NCBI GenBank assembly: GCA_948436975.1
Contig: CAOJJB010000009.1
Coordinates: 1 to 64,000 of the forward strand
DNA from: an uncultured Clostridium sp.
GTDB taxonomy: Bacteria > Bacillota > Clostridia > TANB77 > CAG-508
Reading direction: 5' to 3'
Length of the DNA stretch: 64,000 nucleotides
Shown here piece after piece: positions 16,612 through 24,108 of the stretch. A model generated the notes under the pieces. That model was given only the letters and a program-made list of their open reading frames with translations. It did not search any database and was not told the DNA's origin. A program made the translations under genes and the position numbers. The number at the start of each line of letters is the position of its first letter. Within the stretch, counting starts at the first letter, position 1.

Positions 16612-17800
16612 TTTTGATGAGAAAATAAAAAAAGCTATGAAAAAAGAGATTGAAAAACCATTATCTTATGAATATGCTATAAAAAATGCTTTTTTAAAAA
16701 CTAATAAGAAAAAAAGTATAAATTCTTTTTATAAAATCATAGTAACTACATTATATATAATAATTTCTTGTACTAGTGTTATGGCAGCAAGTTATTTTGT
16801 ATATGAAATGATTTGGAAAAAACCAATAGAATATAATTCTTATGAAGAAAAGGTAGAATCCGAGAAAAAAAATGAAGAAATACAAGAAGGGGAAACTGAA
16901 AATATTGTATCAACTGATTATATATTAGAAAAAGCAAATAATATTTTGCAACAATTAGATTATTCAAACGAGAAACTATCTATAAATTTAAAGAGGAGTT
17001 ATTCAGAAATATCTGATTTATATTATGAAGTTAAAACATCAGCTGACTATTCTTCTGGAATAGAATTAAACTTTAATGCTGAAGATGGAGAATTAATATA
17101 TTTTATAGATAGGGATATTGATTCAAATTATAATGCCAATACAACCAATGTATCTGATGAATATGCGAATAATATTGGAAAAGAGATTTTTTCAAAATTA
17201 AATTTAAATAAGAATTATAAACTGAAAGAAATAAATGAAATTGTAAATTCTATGAATAATACACAAAGAAATGAATGGTATTTAAAGTATTGTATAGAAT
17301 ATGATGGAATATTAAATGAATATCAAAGAGTAGAAATTAGATTCTATATAGAGAATAATAATGCAAAAGTTTCTCAAATAGCAATATATGACGATGGATA
17401 TAATTATGAAAATAATGAATTAAAATTAGCAAGAGATGATGCTGAAAAGATAGCAAAAGAAAAAGATCGACTTATTTCGGAATTAGATATAAAAACAATA
17501 GATATAAACTTGGATATAAAACCTATGAATGAATTTATATATCTTCAAGAAAAAAGTTTTGGAAAAGATGATGGAATAACCAATGAGAATTTAGATGATG
17601 GAACTAATATTATATATAGTAAATATTCAAATGAAAAAATATTAAGAAAGGTTTGGAATGTAAAAATTAAATATCAATTTAACTATATACCTGATGAGCC
17701 AGTTCATAATTGGAAAGAACAATTTGGTAGAGAATATTATATAGATGCTACAACAGGAGAAATAATTGGTGGTAATTGGGGTGATAATTTAGTGAATTAA
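16604..17800 (+). CDS. Membrane-anchored anti-sigma factor with PepSY-like outer domain
   Basis: 398 residues from ATG 16604 (GGAGGTGAT upstream, overlapping the sigma gene stop). A cytosolic charged segment of about 45 residues, one transmembrane helix (about 47-67, YKIIVTTLYIIISCTSVMAA) and a large extracellular part. The outer part contains two related stretches (EYANNIGKEIFSKL and DDAEKIAKEKDRLI) and ends YYIDATTGEIIGG, features of PepSY/YcdB-like domains. Position and topology point to an anti-sigma factor that holds the ECF sigma at the membrane; the signal and any release protease are unknown. Confidence 0.75.
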   Translation: MNDFDEKIKKAMKKEIEKPLSYEYAIKNAFLKTNKKKSINSFYKIIVTTLYIIISCTSVMAASYFVYEMIWKKPIEYNSYEEKVESEKKNEEIQEGETENIVSTDYILEKANNILQQLDYSNEKLSINLKRSYSEISDLYYEVKTSADYSSGIELNFNAEDGELIYFIDRDIDSNYNANTTNVSDEYANNIGKEIFSKLNLNKNYKLKEINEIVNSMNNTQRNEWYLKYCIEYDGILNEYQRVEIRFYIENNNAKVSQIAIYDDGYNYENNELKLARDDAEKIAKEKDRLISELDIKTIDINLDIKPMNEFIYLQEKSFGKDDGITNENLDDGTNIIYSKYSNEKILRKVWNVKIKYQFNYIPDEPVHNWKEQFGREYYIDATTGEIIGGNWGDNLVN

Positions 17801-17812
17801 TATAATCAAAAA

Positions 17813-17856
17813 AGAAAAAGAGCAAGAATTTGAGATTTCTCATAATTCTTGCTCTT
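17813..17856. terminator. Bidirectional terminator between convergent genes
   Basis: A long stem (AAGAGCAAGAATT with its complement) capped by an inner stem TGAGA/TCTCA. The T-rich tract is on the minus strand side, so it mainly serves the leftward gene at 17929-18414. Confidence 0.8.
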
Positions 17857-17928
17857 ATAAAAGCGTTAAAACCACTCTTTATGGCTAGGGAAAGATTTAC
17901 GTTGCTACTTACTTATAGACATCATTTC

Positions 17929-18414
17929 TTAAAACCATGATCCATAGTTTTTAGAATATCCATATTGTATGTTTGCTTTTCTGTAAGGTCCTGGCGGTGT
18001 GTACCCTCTTTCAGTTTTTACATCAAAATAAAACTGTAAAACATCACCCTACTGTACTTCTGTATATATTGGATAATGTTTTATGTCAGAAACACAGGCG
18101 AGATCATGTGCAGCAACAGTTCCTCTTGTAAGATTTCTAACCTCTACGGTTAAGTAAATCGGAGGATAACTTGCACTATCTGCCTTGTTGAAATCAACCC
18201 AAATCCACAATGGACCGCTAAATCCCATAGTTTTCGGTTTTGTTAAATTGTAATTTGTAACAGTAAACCATTTGGATTGATCGGCAGATGCTGTCCAGGT
18301 CTGTGTACCTGTGATTTCAGCATGTGCTGTTCCAGAGTAACCGATAAGCATTGTTGCCATTAATACTAAACACATAAATGTCCGTATAGCTTTTGATTTA
18401 AAAATAGATTTCAT
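17929..18414 (-). pseudogene. Secreted protein with in-frame amber stop, foreign base composition
   Basis: Starts at 18414 after GGAGGT. Residues 1-33 form a signal peptide (IRTFMCLVLMATMLIGYSG, then an AHA cleavage site). The mature part is beta-rich (TQTWTASADQSKWFTVTNY, YLTVEVRNLTRG). A TAG at 18049-18051 ends the frame at 121 residues, but the same frame continues GDVLQFYFDVKTERGYTPP to TAA at 17929, so the native protein had about 160 residues. The gene is clearly GC-richer than its surroundings, uses an in-frame CGG codon unlike neighbouring genes, and is the only such gene here: a recent import, apparently broken by one nonsense change (CAG or similar to TAG). Family not recognised. 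Confidence 0.7.
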
Positions 18415-18643
18415 AAAATTACCTCCATAATTTAAGAAATCCCTAGCTATAATATTATATCAAAAACCATAGTATATGATTTTTAATATCACATAAGTTA
18501 TGAAAAACATAACGGAAATATTATAATACAAAATAATGATAATAATGATATATGGCAAAAAAAGTACGAAAAAGCACAAAAAAGTTTGAAATTTTGAAAG
18601 ATTTGTTGAATGTAATGGACTCTTATTTATATAGGGGGATATT

Positions 18644-19333
18644 ATGATACAAATTGTAGTAATTGAAAATAATGAAATTAAATGTAAAGAAATAACAAAT
18701 AAAATATCAAAATCTATTAGCAATGCTAAAATATTTGGAATATTCTATAATGTTAATGAAGCAATGCTAACTATAAATGAAAATAAAATTGATATAGTGA
18801 TTTTTGATGAAGATGAACAAAATATATCTTGTAAAGAATTTTTTAATATAGTAAATGAAAAATATAAAAAAGATATTATATTTATATCCTCTCAAAAAAA
18901 TAATTTTAAAAGTAAAAAATCAAGATTTATTTGTTCAAAAAATTTAGAAAATACTGAAATAATAGATATGATTATAGATGAAATTTTAAGTAAAAATATA
19001 GAATTTATCATAGAGAAAATAAAAAATGAGTTAGAGAAATTAAATTTTAATTTTTCACATATAGGAACAAATTATCTGATTTTTACTATCTATGAAGTTT
19101 ATAGGAAAAAGTGTAAAAAGAATATTAACTTATCAAAAGATATATTTCCAATTATAGGAAAGCAATTTATTAAAGATACTAATGCAATTCATAGTGGTAT
19201 AAAAAGAGAGATTATAAATATGTATTATGATTGTGAAGAAAAAATACTTAAAGATTATTTTGATTTTAATCGTTATGAAGAAAGACCAAGACTAAAAGAG
19301 ATGATATTTAAAATTATATCAAAAATTAGTTGA
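18644..19333 (+). CDS. Divergent Spo0A-like response regulator
   Basis: 229 residues. Residues 1-115 resemble a receiver fold (IQIVVIENNE, IDIVIFDEDEQN) but the acidic pocket and the phospho-acceptor region are atypical. Residues about 130-205 (FNFSHIGTNYLIFTIYEVYR, KDIFPIIGKQF, AIHSGIKREIINMY) follow the pattern of the Spo0A C-terminal DNA-binding domain (GTNYL.., a helix, then the recognition helix with IxxxI). ATG follows GGGGGAT. Upstream, 18553-18590, lie repeated GTACGAAAAAG/GTTTGAAA elements resembling the Spo0A box. Probably a regulator derived from Spo0A and recruited by the mobile region. Confidence 0.7.
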   Translation: MIQIVVIENNEIKCKEITNKISKSISNAKIFGIFYNVNEAMLTINENKIDIVIFDEDEQNISCKEFFNIVNEKYKKDIIFISSQKNNFKSKKSRFICSKNLENTEIIDMIIDEILSKNIEFIIEKIKNELEKLNFNFSHIGTNYLIFTIYEVYRKKCKKNINLSKDIFPIIGKQFIKDTNAIHSGIKREIINMYYDCEEKILKDYFDFNRYEERPRLKEMIFKIISKIS

Positions 19334-19509
19334 TATAATAAGTATAATTCATAAAAATATTAAAATGTTTATTTTTTTGCTTCTTAAAATCATTACAATG
19401 GGACTAAAAATACCATTTAACACGAATAAAAGAGATACTCTGTAGGAATTATAAAATATAGATTTATGGAATATAATTTAACAATAGAATATTATAAAGA
19501 GGTACTGTT

Positions 19510-19842
19510 ATGAGTGTGTTTGATAAATATGCATTAAAAAAAGAGAAAACATTTCATAAAAGAATGGAAATAGATATAACGTTATATGAAGGATTATCAG
19601 AGTTGGCTAACAATGTATATGATGCTTCTGTAAATAAATTGGTAAATTTTGCTATTATTGAGTTAATAGAAAATGAGAATATAAAAATTTATGAAAGACC
19701 AAAGAATGAATTTACTGAACAACATAATTTTCTAATTAGGGAAAGTTCATATTATGCATTAGAAAAGTTAAAATCAAAATATGGATTGTCGATATATAAG
19801 TTAGTAAATATTGCTATATATAATGCTTTGAATTCAAAATAA
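19510..19842 (+). CDS. Tandem ribbon-helix-helix protein
   Basis: 110 residues made of two similar units: residues about 18-55 (MEIDITLYEGLSELANN, then SVNKLVNFAIIELI) and about 73-108 (FLIRESSYYALEKLKSKYGL, then IYKLVNIAIYNAL). Each has the strand-helix-helix pattern of CopG/Arc-like repressors, so a single chain could form a complete DNA-binding unit that normally needs a dimer. ATG after AGAGGT, closed by a terminator. Target unknown; autoregulation likely. Confidence 0.65.
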   Translation: MSVFDKYALKKEKTFHKRMEIDITLYEGLSELANNVYDASVNKLVNFAIIELIENENIKIYERPKNEFTEQHNFLIRESSYYALEKLKSKYGLSIYKLVNIAIYNALNSK

Positions 19843-19875
19843 AGATAGTTATAAAATGCTATCTTTATTTTTTTT
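19838..19875 (+). terminator. Rho-independent terminator
   Basis: Stem AATAAAGATAG/CTATCTTTATT around the stop codon, followed by seven T. Confidence 0.85.
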
Positions 19876-19964
19876 GCCTCAAAAGTCGAAAAAAGTAGAA
19901 AAAAGTAGAGAAATTTTATTTGCTTGAAAACTCTGCAATGTAGGTAAAAGTACCATTGAGATGG

Positions 19965-20125
19965 TTGACAGGCTATAATTAATTACTATAATATATTATT
20001 ATAAGAACTTTTTAAAGATAAAAATTTATAGATAAAAAAATTACTAAGAAAGGAGATGACGATTATTATTATATAGCAGATTTCAATTTATATATAAATT
20101 TAATGTTATATAGTAATTTTTTTTT
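19965..20125 (+). ncRNA. Candidate short transcript with a six-codon leader ORF
   Basis: A consensus promoter (TTGACA 19965-19970, 16-base spacer, TATAAT 19987-19992) precedes an AAGGAG ribosome site and the minute frame MTIIII-stop at 20056-20076. The transcript would end at a 13-bp hairpin formed by AAAAAAATTACTA (20034-20046) and its complement at 20111-20123 plus a run of nine T in total. It may be a small RNA, an attenuated leader or a hydrophobic micropeptide gene. No larger gene lies in the 19843-20318 gap. Confidence 0.45.
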
Positions 20126-20134
20126 GCAAATTGT

Positions 20135-20151
20135 TACAGGTTGAACCTGTA
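20135..20151. promoter_or_regulatory. Perfect dyad, probable operator
   Basis: TACAGGTTGAACCTGTA: two 8-bp arms around a single G. A close copy of its core (AGGTTGAGCCT on the minus strand) is at 20636-20646, so the two sites flank the XRE-family gene 20319-20576. Confidence 0.5.
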
Positions 20152-20318
20152 TTTGTACGAAGATTAGTATAACAAAAGTCTTTATAAAAGGATAAAAGAT
20201 AGATATAAGAGCTGTATCAAAATGAATACGAATAGTAAAAATAAATGAACTAATAGATAATATAGAAACAGAATATTATACAATGGAATCTTATAATTAA
20301 AATGTTGCAATTAGAGTT

Positions 20319-20576
20319 TTAAAAAAAATTATCGGTATTATCATACAATGCATCAATACTAACATTAAGAGCTAAAGAAATTGCTTTAACTTCAAAGTCT
20401 TTGACTAATCTCTTGTTATTTTCTATTTCATAAATATCTGTAGCATACATAGTAACACCAAGAAGATCTAATTTTAGACACAAATCAGATTGAGAAATCT
20501 TCTGTGTTTTACGAATTTTTTTTATATTTGAACCAACAATATTTAATTTATTATTTAACTTACGTATATTTGACAT
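20319..20576 (-). CDS. XRE-family HTH repressor
   Basis: 85 residues read leftward from 20576. The helix-turn-helix is at about 18-72 (IKKIRKTQKISQSDLCLKL, then TDIYEIENNKRLVKDFEV). Length and lack of other domains fit small regulators of mobile elements. Its gene is flanked by two copies of an AGGTTGA(A/G)CCT dyad, suggesting it or a partner binds there. The divergent gene at 20743 could be a target. Confidence 0.8.
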   Translation of the reverse strand: MSNIRKLNNKLNIVGSNIKKIRKTQKISQSDLCLKLDLLGVTMYATDIYEIENNKRLVKDFEVKAISLALNVSIDALYDNTDNFF

Positions 20577-20633
20577 TATATGATTCCTTTCTAAATTTTC
20601 GTAATTATTTTATAACAATTAATTAGTATGCCC

Positions 20634-20647
20634 ACAGGCTCAACCTT
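20634..20647. promoter_or_regulatory. Second copy of the AGGTTGA dyad
   Basis: ACAGGCTCAACCTT matches the operator at 20135 with one arm changed. It lies between the divergent XRE gene and the response regulator gene. Confidence 0.35.
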
Positions 20648-20742
20648 AATTTTGGAAATAATTGTGTGATTTAACATTATCTGTTTAAATGTAGAATATA
20701 AAAAGTATCTATACTTACAAAAATAACAATATGGAGGAAATT

Positions 20743-21111
20743 ATGAATAAGAGATTAAGAATATTAATTGCAGATGATAATGTTGTATTATGTGAAATAA
20801 TCAAACAATATCTTGAAAGAAATATGGATATAGATATATTAGGAACAGTATATGATGGAGAAGAAGAAATTAAACTAATTAAATCCTTAAAGCCTGATAT
20901 AGTAATTACAGATTTGCAACGAAAAAGAGGTATTTCTGGTATAGATGTAATAAGGAAATGTTATAACGAGTTTGAAATGAAGAAAATAAAGTTTATTGTA
21001 GAAACTGCTAGTTATTCTAAAGAAGAATTAAATATTTTAATAGATTTAGGAATTGAGCATCTATTGATTAAACCATTTCCTTTAAGTCAGCTTATGAATA
21101 AAATAATTTAG
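20743..21111 (+). CDS. Receiver-only response regulator (Spo0F/CheY-like)
   Basis: 122 residues from ATG 20743, six bases after GGAGG. All receiver landmarks are present: acidic pair ADDN, phospho-acceptor aspartate in DIVITDLQ, the Thr/Ser region IVETAS and the lysine of LLIKPFP. No output domain, so it acts by protein contact or phospho-transfer. Together with two Spo0A-like proteins nearby it hints at a small phosphorelay, but no histidine kinase is in the window. Confidence 0.85.
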   Translation: MNKRLRILIADDNVVLCEIIKQYLERNMDIDILGTVYDGEEEIKLIKSLKPDIVITDLQRKRGISGIDVIRKCYNEFEMKKIKFIVETASYSKEELNILIDLGIEHLLIKPFPLSQLMNKII

Positions 21112-21144
21112 AAAAATGAGAAAATAATATAAAAGGGGAAAAAT

Positions 21145-21624
21145 ATGGAGAATAAAATATTTTTTTATAATGAAACACAGGTAACAGATAAAAATTTTAA
21201 ATTACTTATGTTTTATAATAAATTCTTTTATTATAGAAATATAACAATATTAAAGTTAGCAATTTGCACTTTCATAATAGTAGGTTCAATAAATTTAACG
21301 GACATGCCCACCTTTAATAAGGTAAGTTATATTTTAGTAGCTATAGTTGGAATTATGGATACTTTTCAGATAAAACAAATTAGACAAGAGTCTGTAACAA
21401 CATTAAAATATGAATTTTTTGATGATTATTTTAAGGTAAATAATTGTGATGTATTATTTGAGATTTCTTATGATACTATTCAATATATAATCGATGCAAA
21501 AAAGTATTACTATTTAGTAATTTCTAATTCATTAGTAATGATTGACAAAGCTGGATTTACAATTGGAAGTGAAAAAGAAATAAAAAAATTTATATATGAT
21601 AAAAGAAAAGCAAGTATAAATTAA
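21145..21624 (+). CDS. YcxB-like membrane protein
   Basis: 159 residues with two hydrophobic helices (about 37-53 and 61-75) and a C-terminal beta-rich domain (TLKYEFFDDYFKV, SYDTIQYIIDAKKYYYLV, VMIDKAGFTIG) that resembles the YcxB-type domain of small integral membrane proteins. ATG after AAAGGGG, 33 bases behind the receiver gene, so likely the same operon. Function unknown. Confidence 0.6.
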   Translation: MENKIFFYNETQVTDKNFKLLMFYNKFFYYRNITILKLAICTFIIVGSINLTDMPTFNKVSYILVAIVGIMDTFQIKQIRQESVTTLKYEFFDDYFKVNNCDVLFEISYDTIQYIIDAKKYYYLVISNSLVMIDKAGFTIGSEKEIKKFIYDKRKASIN

Positions 21625-21679
21625 AAGTTATGTGAATATATAAGTAACTTTATAAGAAAATAAAAGGAGAATATTATTT

Positions 21680-22009
21680 ATGAAAAAATTAATGGATAGT
21701 TTTATGAATGAACATGAGAATGGATTTATGGATCATTTTAAAAAACATAAAGAAAGAGTTTTAAATGACCGAGAAGATTATAAATTATTGATAAATGAAA
21801 AGAATAGAATAATGCAGGAAAATTCGGAAATAGAACAATTTTTAGAATATGGAGAGTGTATTGATATGACTAAAGCAGAAAAGAATTTAATTTTAAGAGT
21901 TTTAGATATAGAAGATAGTATAAAGAAAATTGAATATAAAGAAATTTTTAAATTAGGTTTTAAAGAAGCATATATATTTTTTGAAGAAATGGAAATGTTA
22001 AATATATAA
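21680..22009 (+). CDS. Small helical hypothetical, paralogue of the gene at 12443
   Basis: 109 residues, all-helical and acidic, no membrane segment. The second half aligns by eye with 12443-12772 (paired helices, then EYKEIFKLGFKEAYIFFEEM). Such proteins are frequent in mobile elements of gut Firmicutes; role unknown. ATG after AAAGGAG. Confidence 0.7.
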   Translation: MKKLMDSFMNEHENGFMDHFKKHKERVLNDREDYKLLINEKNRIMQENSEIEQFLEYGECIDMTKAEKNLILRVLDIEDSIKKIEYKEIFKLGFKEAYIFFEEMEMLNI

Positions 22010-22037
22010 ATAAAAGATAAGATTGGAGCGAGTTATT

Positions 22038-22445
22038 ATGAATAGTAGGATTTGGTATCAGAATTATTGCAATAAGGGAATTATTGATGTAAAAAGTAAA
22101 TTAACAGCAGAAGATATGAAAATAATAGAAAAGTTTGGAGTTAATATAAAAGATGGGTTATATACAGGGATAGAATATGATAAATTAAGCGATAATTTGG
22201 GAATGTGCTATGCAGAAGATCCAAATGAAGAAAATTTAAGATATGTAAAACCATCTAGTTATGGTATAAGTGAAGAAGAATTTGATAAGTTATATGATAA
22301 GTTTTGTGGAATTGACGACAAATTTGAAGAATTACTAAAAAAAGCACTATTTGAGGATGAAAATTTAATTAAAAATATAAATTTGTCGGAAGAATTTAAA
22401 GAAAAATTAATAAAAAAATTAGATAAATACGCTAATTCGTTTTAA
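22038..22445 (+). CDS. Small acidic hypothetical, related to the gene at 39290
   Basis: 135 residues from ATG 22038 behind GGAGCGAG. The segment KLTAEDMKIIEKFGVNIKDG followed by LYTGIEYDKL corresponds to YLTSELLEIFNKLEIKIEDK and LYTEYEYDLV in the protein at 39290-39610, so the two share a domain. No function known. It follows its neighbour by 28 bases and precedes a separately promoted XRE gene. Confidence 0.7.
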   Translation: MNSRIWYQNYCNKGIIDVKSKLTAEDMKIIEKFGVNIKDGLYTGIEYDKLSDNLGMCYAEDPNEENLRYVKPSSYGISEEEFDKLYDKFCGIDDKFEELLKKALFEDENLIKNINLSEEFKEKLIKKLDKYANSF

Positions 22446-22463
22446 AGTTAATTAAATTTAAAA

Positions 22464-22519
22464 ATGTCATTTGTATTGACAATATGTCATTTATGACATA
22501 TAATAAGTAAAAATGACAT
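22464..22519 (+). promoter_or_regulatory. Consensus promoter with four symmetric operator half-sites
   Basis: TTGACA (22476-22481), exactly 17 bases, TATAAT (22499-22504). Between them lies the dyad ATGTCAT-TT-ATGACAT (22484-22499). Further half-sites ATGTCAT (22464-22470) and ATGACAT (22513-22519) sit exactly 20 bases outward on each side, two helical turns, giving a symmetric four-site operator. It should control the XRE gene that starts at 22541. Confidence 0.75.
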
Positions 22520-22540
22520 AAATAGTAGGAGGAATCTTTT

Positions 22541-23071
22541 ATGATTGGTGAAACAATTAAAAATAGAAGGAATAAATTGGGATTAACGCAAGAAGAATTA
22601 GTAAAGAAAGCACGTGAAGTATATGAAAATGAAAACCTACAGGAAGAAATAAAGGTTTTTAATCAAGCTCAATTATCTAAGTGGGAGAATGGAGAACAGA
22701 AACCAAATACAAAAAATTTGTGGCTATTGAGTATAATATTAGAAACACCTTTTTTTGAATTTACTAATCAAGAAGATGATAACGAGATTATAAAAAACTT
22801 TTATAATGCTGGATACTGTTTGGCAAAAAAAATACAAAAAGATATAAGTTCAAAAATATATAAATTATTAGAATATGTCAAAAACGAAAAAATGAATGAA
22901 GTTAATCAAGAAATTTTAGAGTTATATATAAGTAATAATGAATTAATGCCAGAAGATATTGCAGTAATGATGCCTATTTATTTGGCAAATAAAGATTATG
23001 CAAAAGAAAAATATGTTTCTTATATACATTCATTCATAAGTGGATTAAATAATGGAAATTTAAAAAAATAA
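22541..23071 (+). CDS. XRE-family transcriptional repressor, probably autoregulated
   Basis: 176 residues, ATG after AGGAGG. Residues 1-70 are a helix-turn-helix (IKNRRNKLGLTQEELVKKA, then QAQLSKWENGEQKPNTKNL) with an insertion of about ten residues between helices, and the rest is helical, likely for oligomerisation. The promoter directly upstream carries a four-half-site operator. The gene is monocistronic and ends at a bidirectional terminator. Likely a master repressor of the element. Confidence 0.85.
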   Translation: MIGETIKNRRNKLGLTQEELVKKAREVYENENLQEEIKVFNQAQLSKWENGEQKPNTKNLWLLSIILETPFFEFTNQEDDNEIIKNFYNAGYCLAKKIQKDISSKIYKLLEYVKNEKMNEVNQEILELYISNNELMPEDIAVMMPIYLANKDYAKEKYVSYIHSFISGLNNGNLKK

Positions 23072-23074
23072 CAT

Positions 23075-23114
23075 AAAAATGTGATAAATGAAAACAAGCA
23101 TTTATCACATTTTT
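23075..23114. terminator. Bidirectional terminator between convergent regulators
   Basis: 16-bp stem (AAAAATGTGATAAATG with its complement) with an eight-base loop, T-rich on both strands; serves 22541 rightward and 23118 leftward. Confidence 0.85.
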
Positions 23115-23117
23115 TAT

Positions 23118-23867
23118 TTAAAGGGTATTTCTTTTTTTATATTTAAAATAGTAATTATTTTTTTTATCTATATAACGTATACATAGTTCTATAAAATATT
23201 TCAAACTAATTTTTCGTCCATCATAATCATCTCCAAATATATTATATAAAGTATTAATATCAAGCAAATTTAAAGCATTATTTAAAGATTTATCTATAAG
23301 AGAACGAACGAGAGTATAATCTAAGACATAGTTTTTTTGAGCAACTTTCTTCATAAGATCTTGTATGTTAAATAATAAACTATTATCAATATATGCAAAT
23401 GAAATTGCATCTTTTAAATATGTAGTTCCTTTAAAATAGGATGATAAACCTATTTCCCATAATATTTTTTCAATATTACTTTCAATATCTAAAGTTTCTA
23501 TTAAGGATTCTGAAACTAAATTTACAATATTTAATAACGAAAAAATTGATTTTTTCTTTTTAAAAAAAGAAATTTTCTTGTTCTTAATAATATTAGATAT
23601 GTCTTTTGAATTGACTACCAAAATAATGATATTCATTTTGCTTACATGTTTCATTACGTTTTTCAGTACGTTTTTATGAAAAGTAACTGAATTAATGGAA
23701 TCCAATACTATTAAATTTTCTTTTTTCTTAATGTTACAAATTAGAGCTTCTAATTTGTTTTTCGGAATGTATACTACTTCAATTTTTTCTTCAATTTGTA
23801 ATGCAATATTAGATAAGCTGTTGTATAAAATATCACTATTATTGGCAATTATTATTTTAATACTCAT
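23118..23867 (-). CDS. Second divergent Spo0A-like regulator
   Basis: 249 residues read leftward from 23867 (AGGAGG upstream). The N-terminal 120 residues look like a degenerate receiver (IKIIIANNSDILYNSL, NLIVLDSIN, IILVVNSKDI) in which the acidic pair is lost (ANNS), so normal phosphorylation is doubtful. The C-terminal part (LWEIGLSSYFKGTTYLKDAI, then DYTLVRSLIDKSLNNAL and GRKISLKYFIELCIRYI) follows the Spo0A DNA-binding domain including its last helix. A TTCGACA Spo0A-box match lies 89 bases upstream. Confidence 0.7.
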   Translation of the reverse strand: MSIKIIIANNSDILYNSLSNIALQIEEKIEVVYIPKNKLEALICNIKKKENLIVLDSINSVTFHKNVLKNVMKHVSKMNIIILVVNSKDISNIIKNKKISFFKKKKSIFSLLNIVNLVSESLIETLDIESNIEKILWEIGLSSYFKGTTYLKDAISFAYIDNSLLFNIQDLMKKVAQKNYVLDYTLVRSLIDKSLNNALNLLDINTLYNIFGDDYDGRKISLKYFIELCIRYIDKKNNYYFKYKKRNTL

Positions 23868-23955
23868 AATAATTCCTCCTATAATGAATTAAAATTATAC
23901 TATCATAAAGTGTAATTTATTACAAGCTAGAAATGTGTGTATATTTCCTACAAAT

Positions 23956-23962
23956 TTCGACA
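23956..23962 (-). promoter_or_regulatory. Spo0A-box match
   Basis: TTCGACA is the exact complement of the Spo0A box TGTCGAA. It lies upstream of the Spo0A-like gene 23118-23867, in a gene-free stretch (23868-24108) that otherwise shows only AT-rich sequence. Confidence 0.4.
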
Positions 23963-24108
23963 AAAAAGGCTTATTTTTTGTTTTTTCATTCCTATTTATT
24001 CCGATTTTATGACAACTAAAAGAAATCATTGTATGATTTTTCTAGGACAAGAGTCTGTAAGATTAGAGAAAGTTTATTGATTCACAACAGAAAATCAATT
24101 ATATAAGA

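Noticed and set aside
18460-18723. Leftward 87-codon frame before the first Spo0A-like gene
   Set aside because: Overlaps the start of a better supported rightward gene and its product is only hydrophobic low-complexity sequence; no ribosome site.
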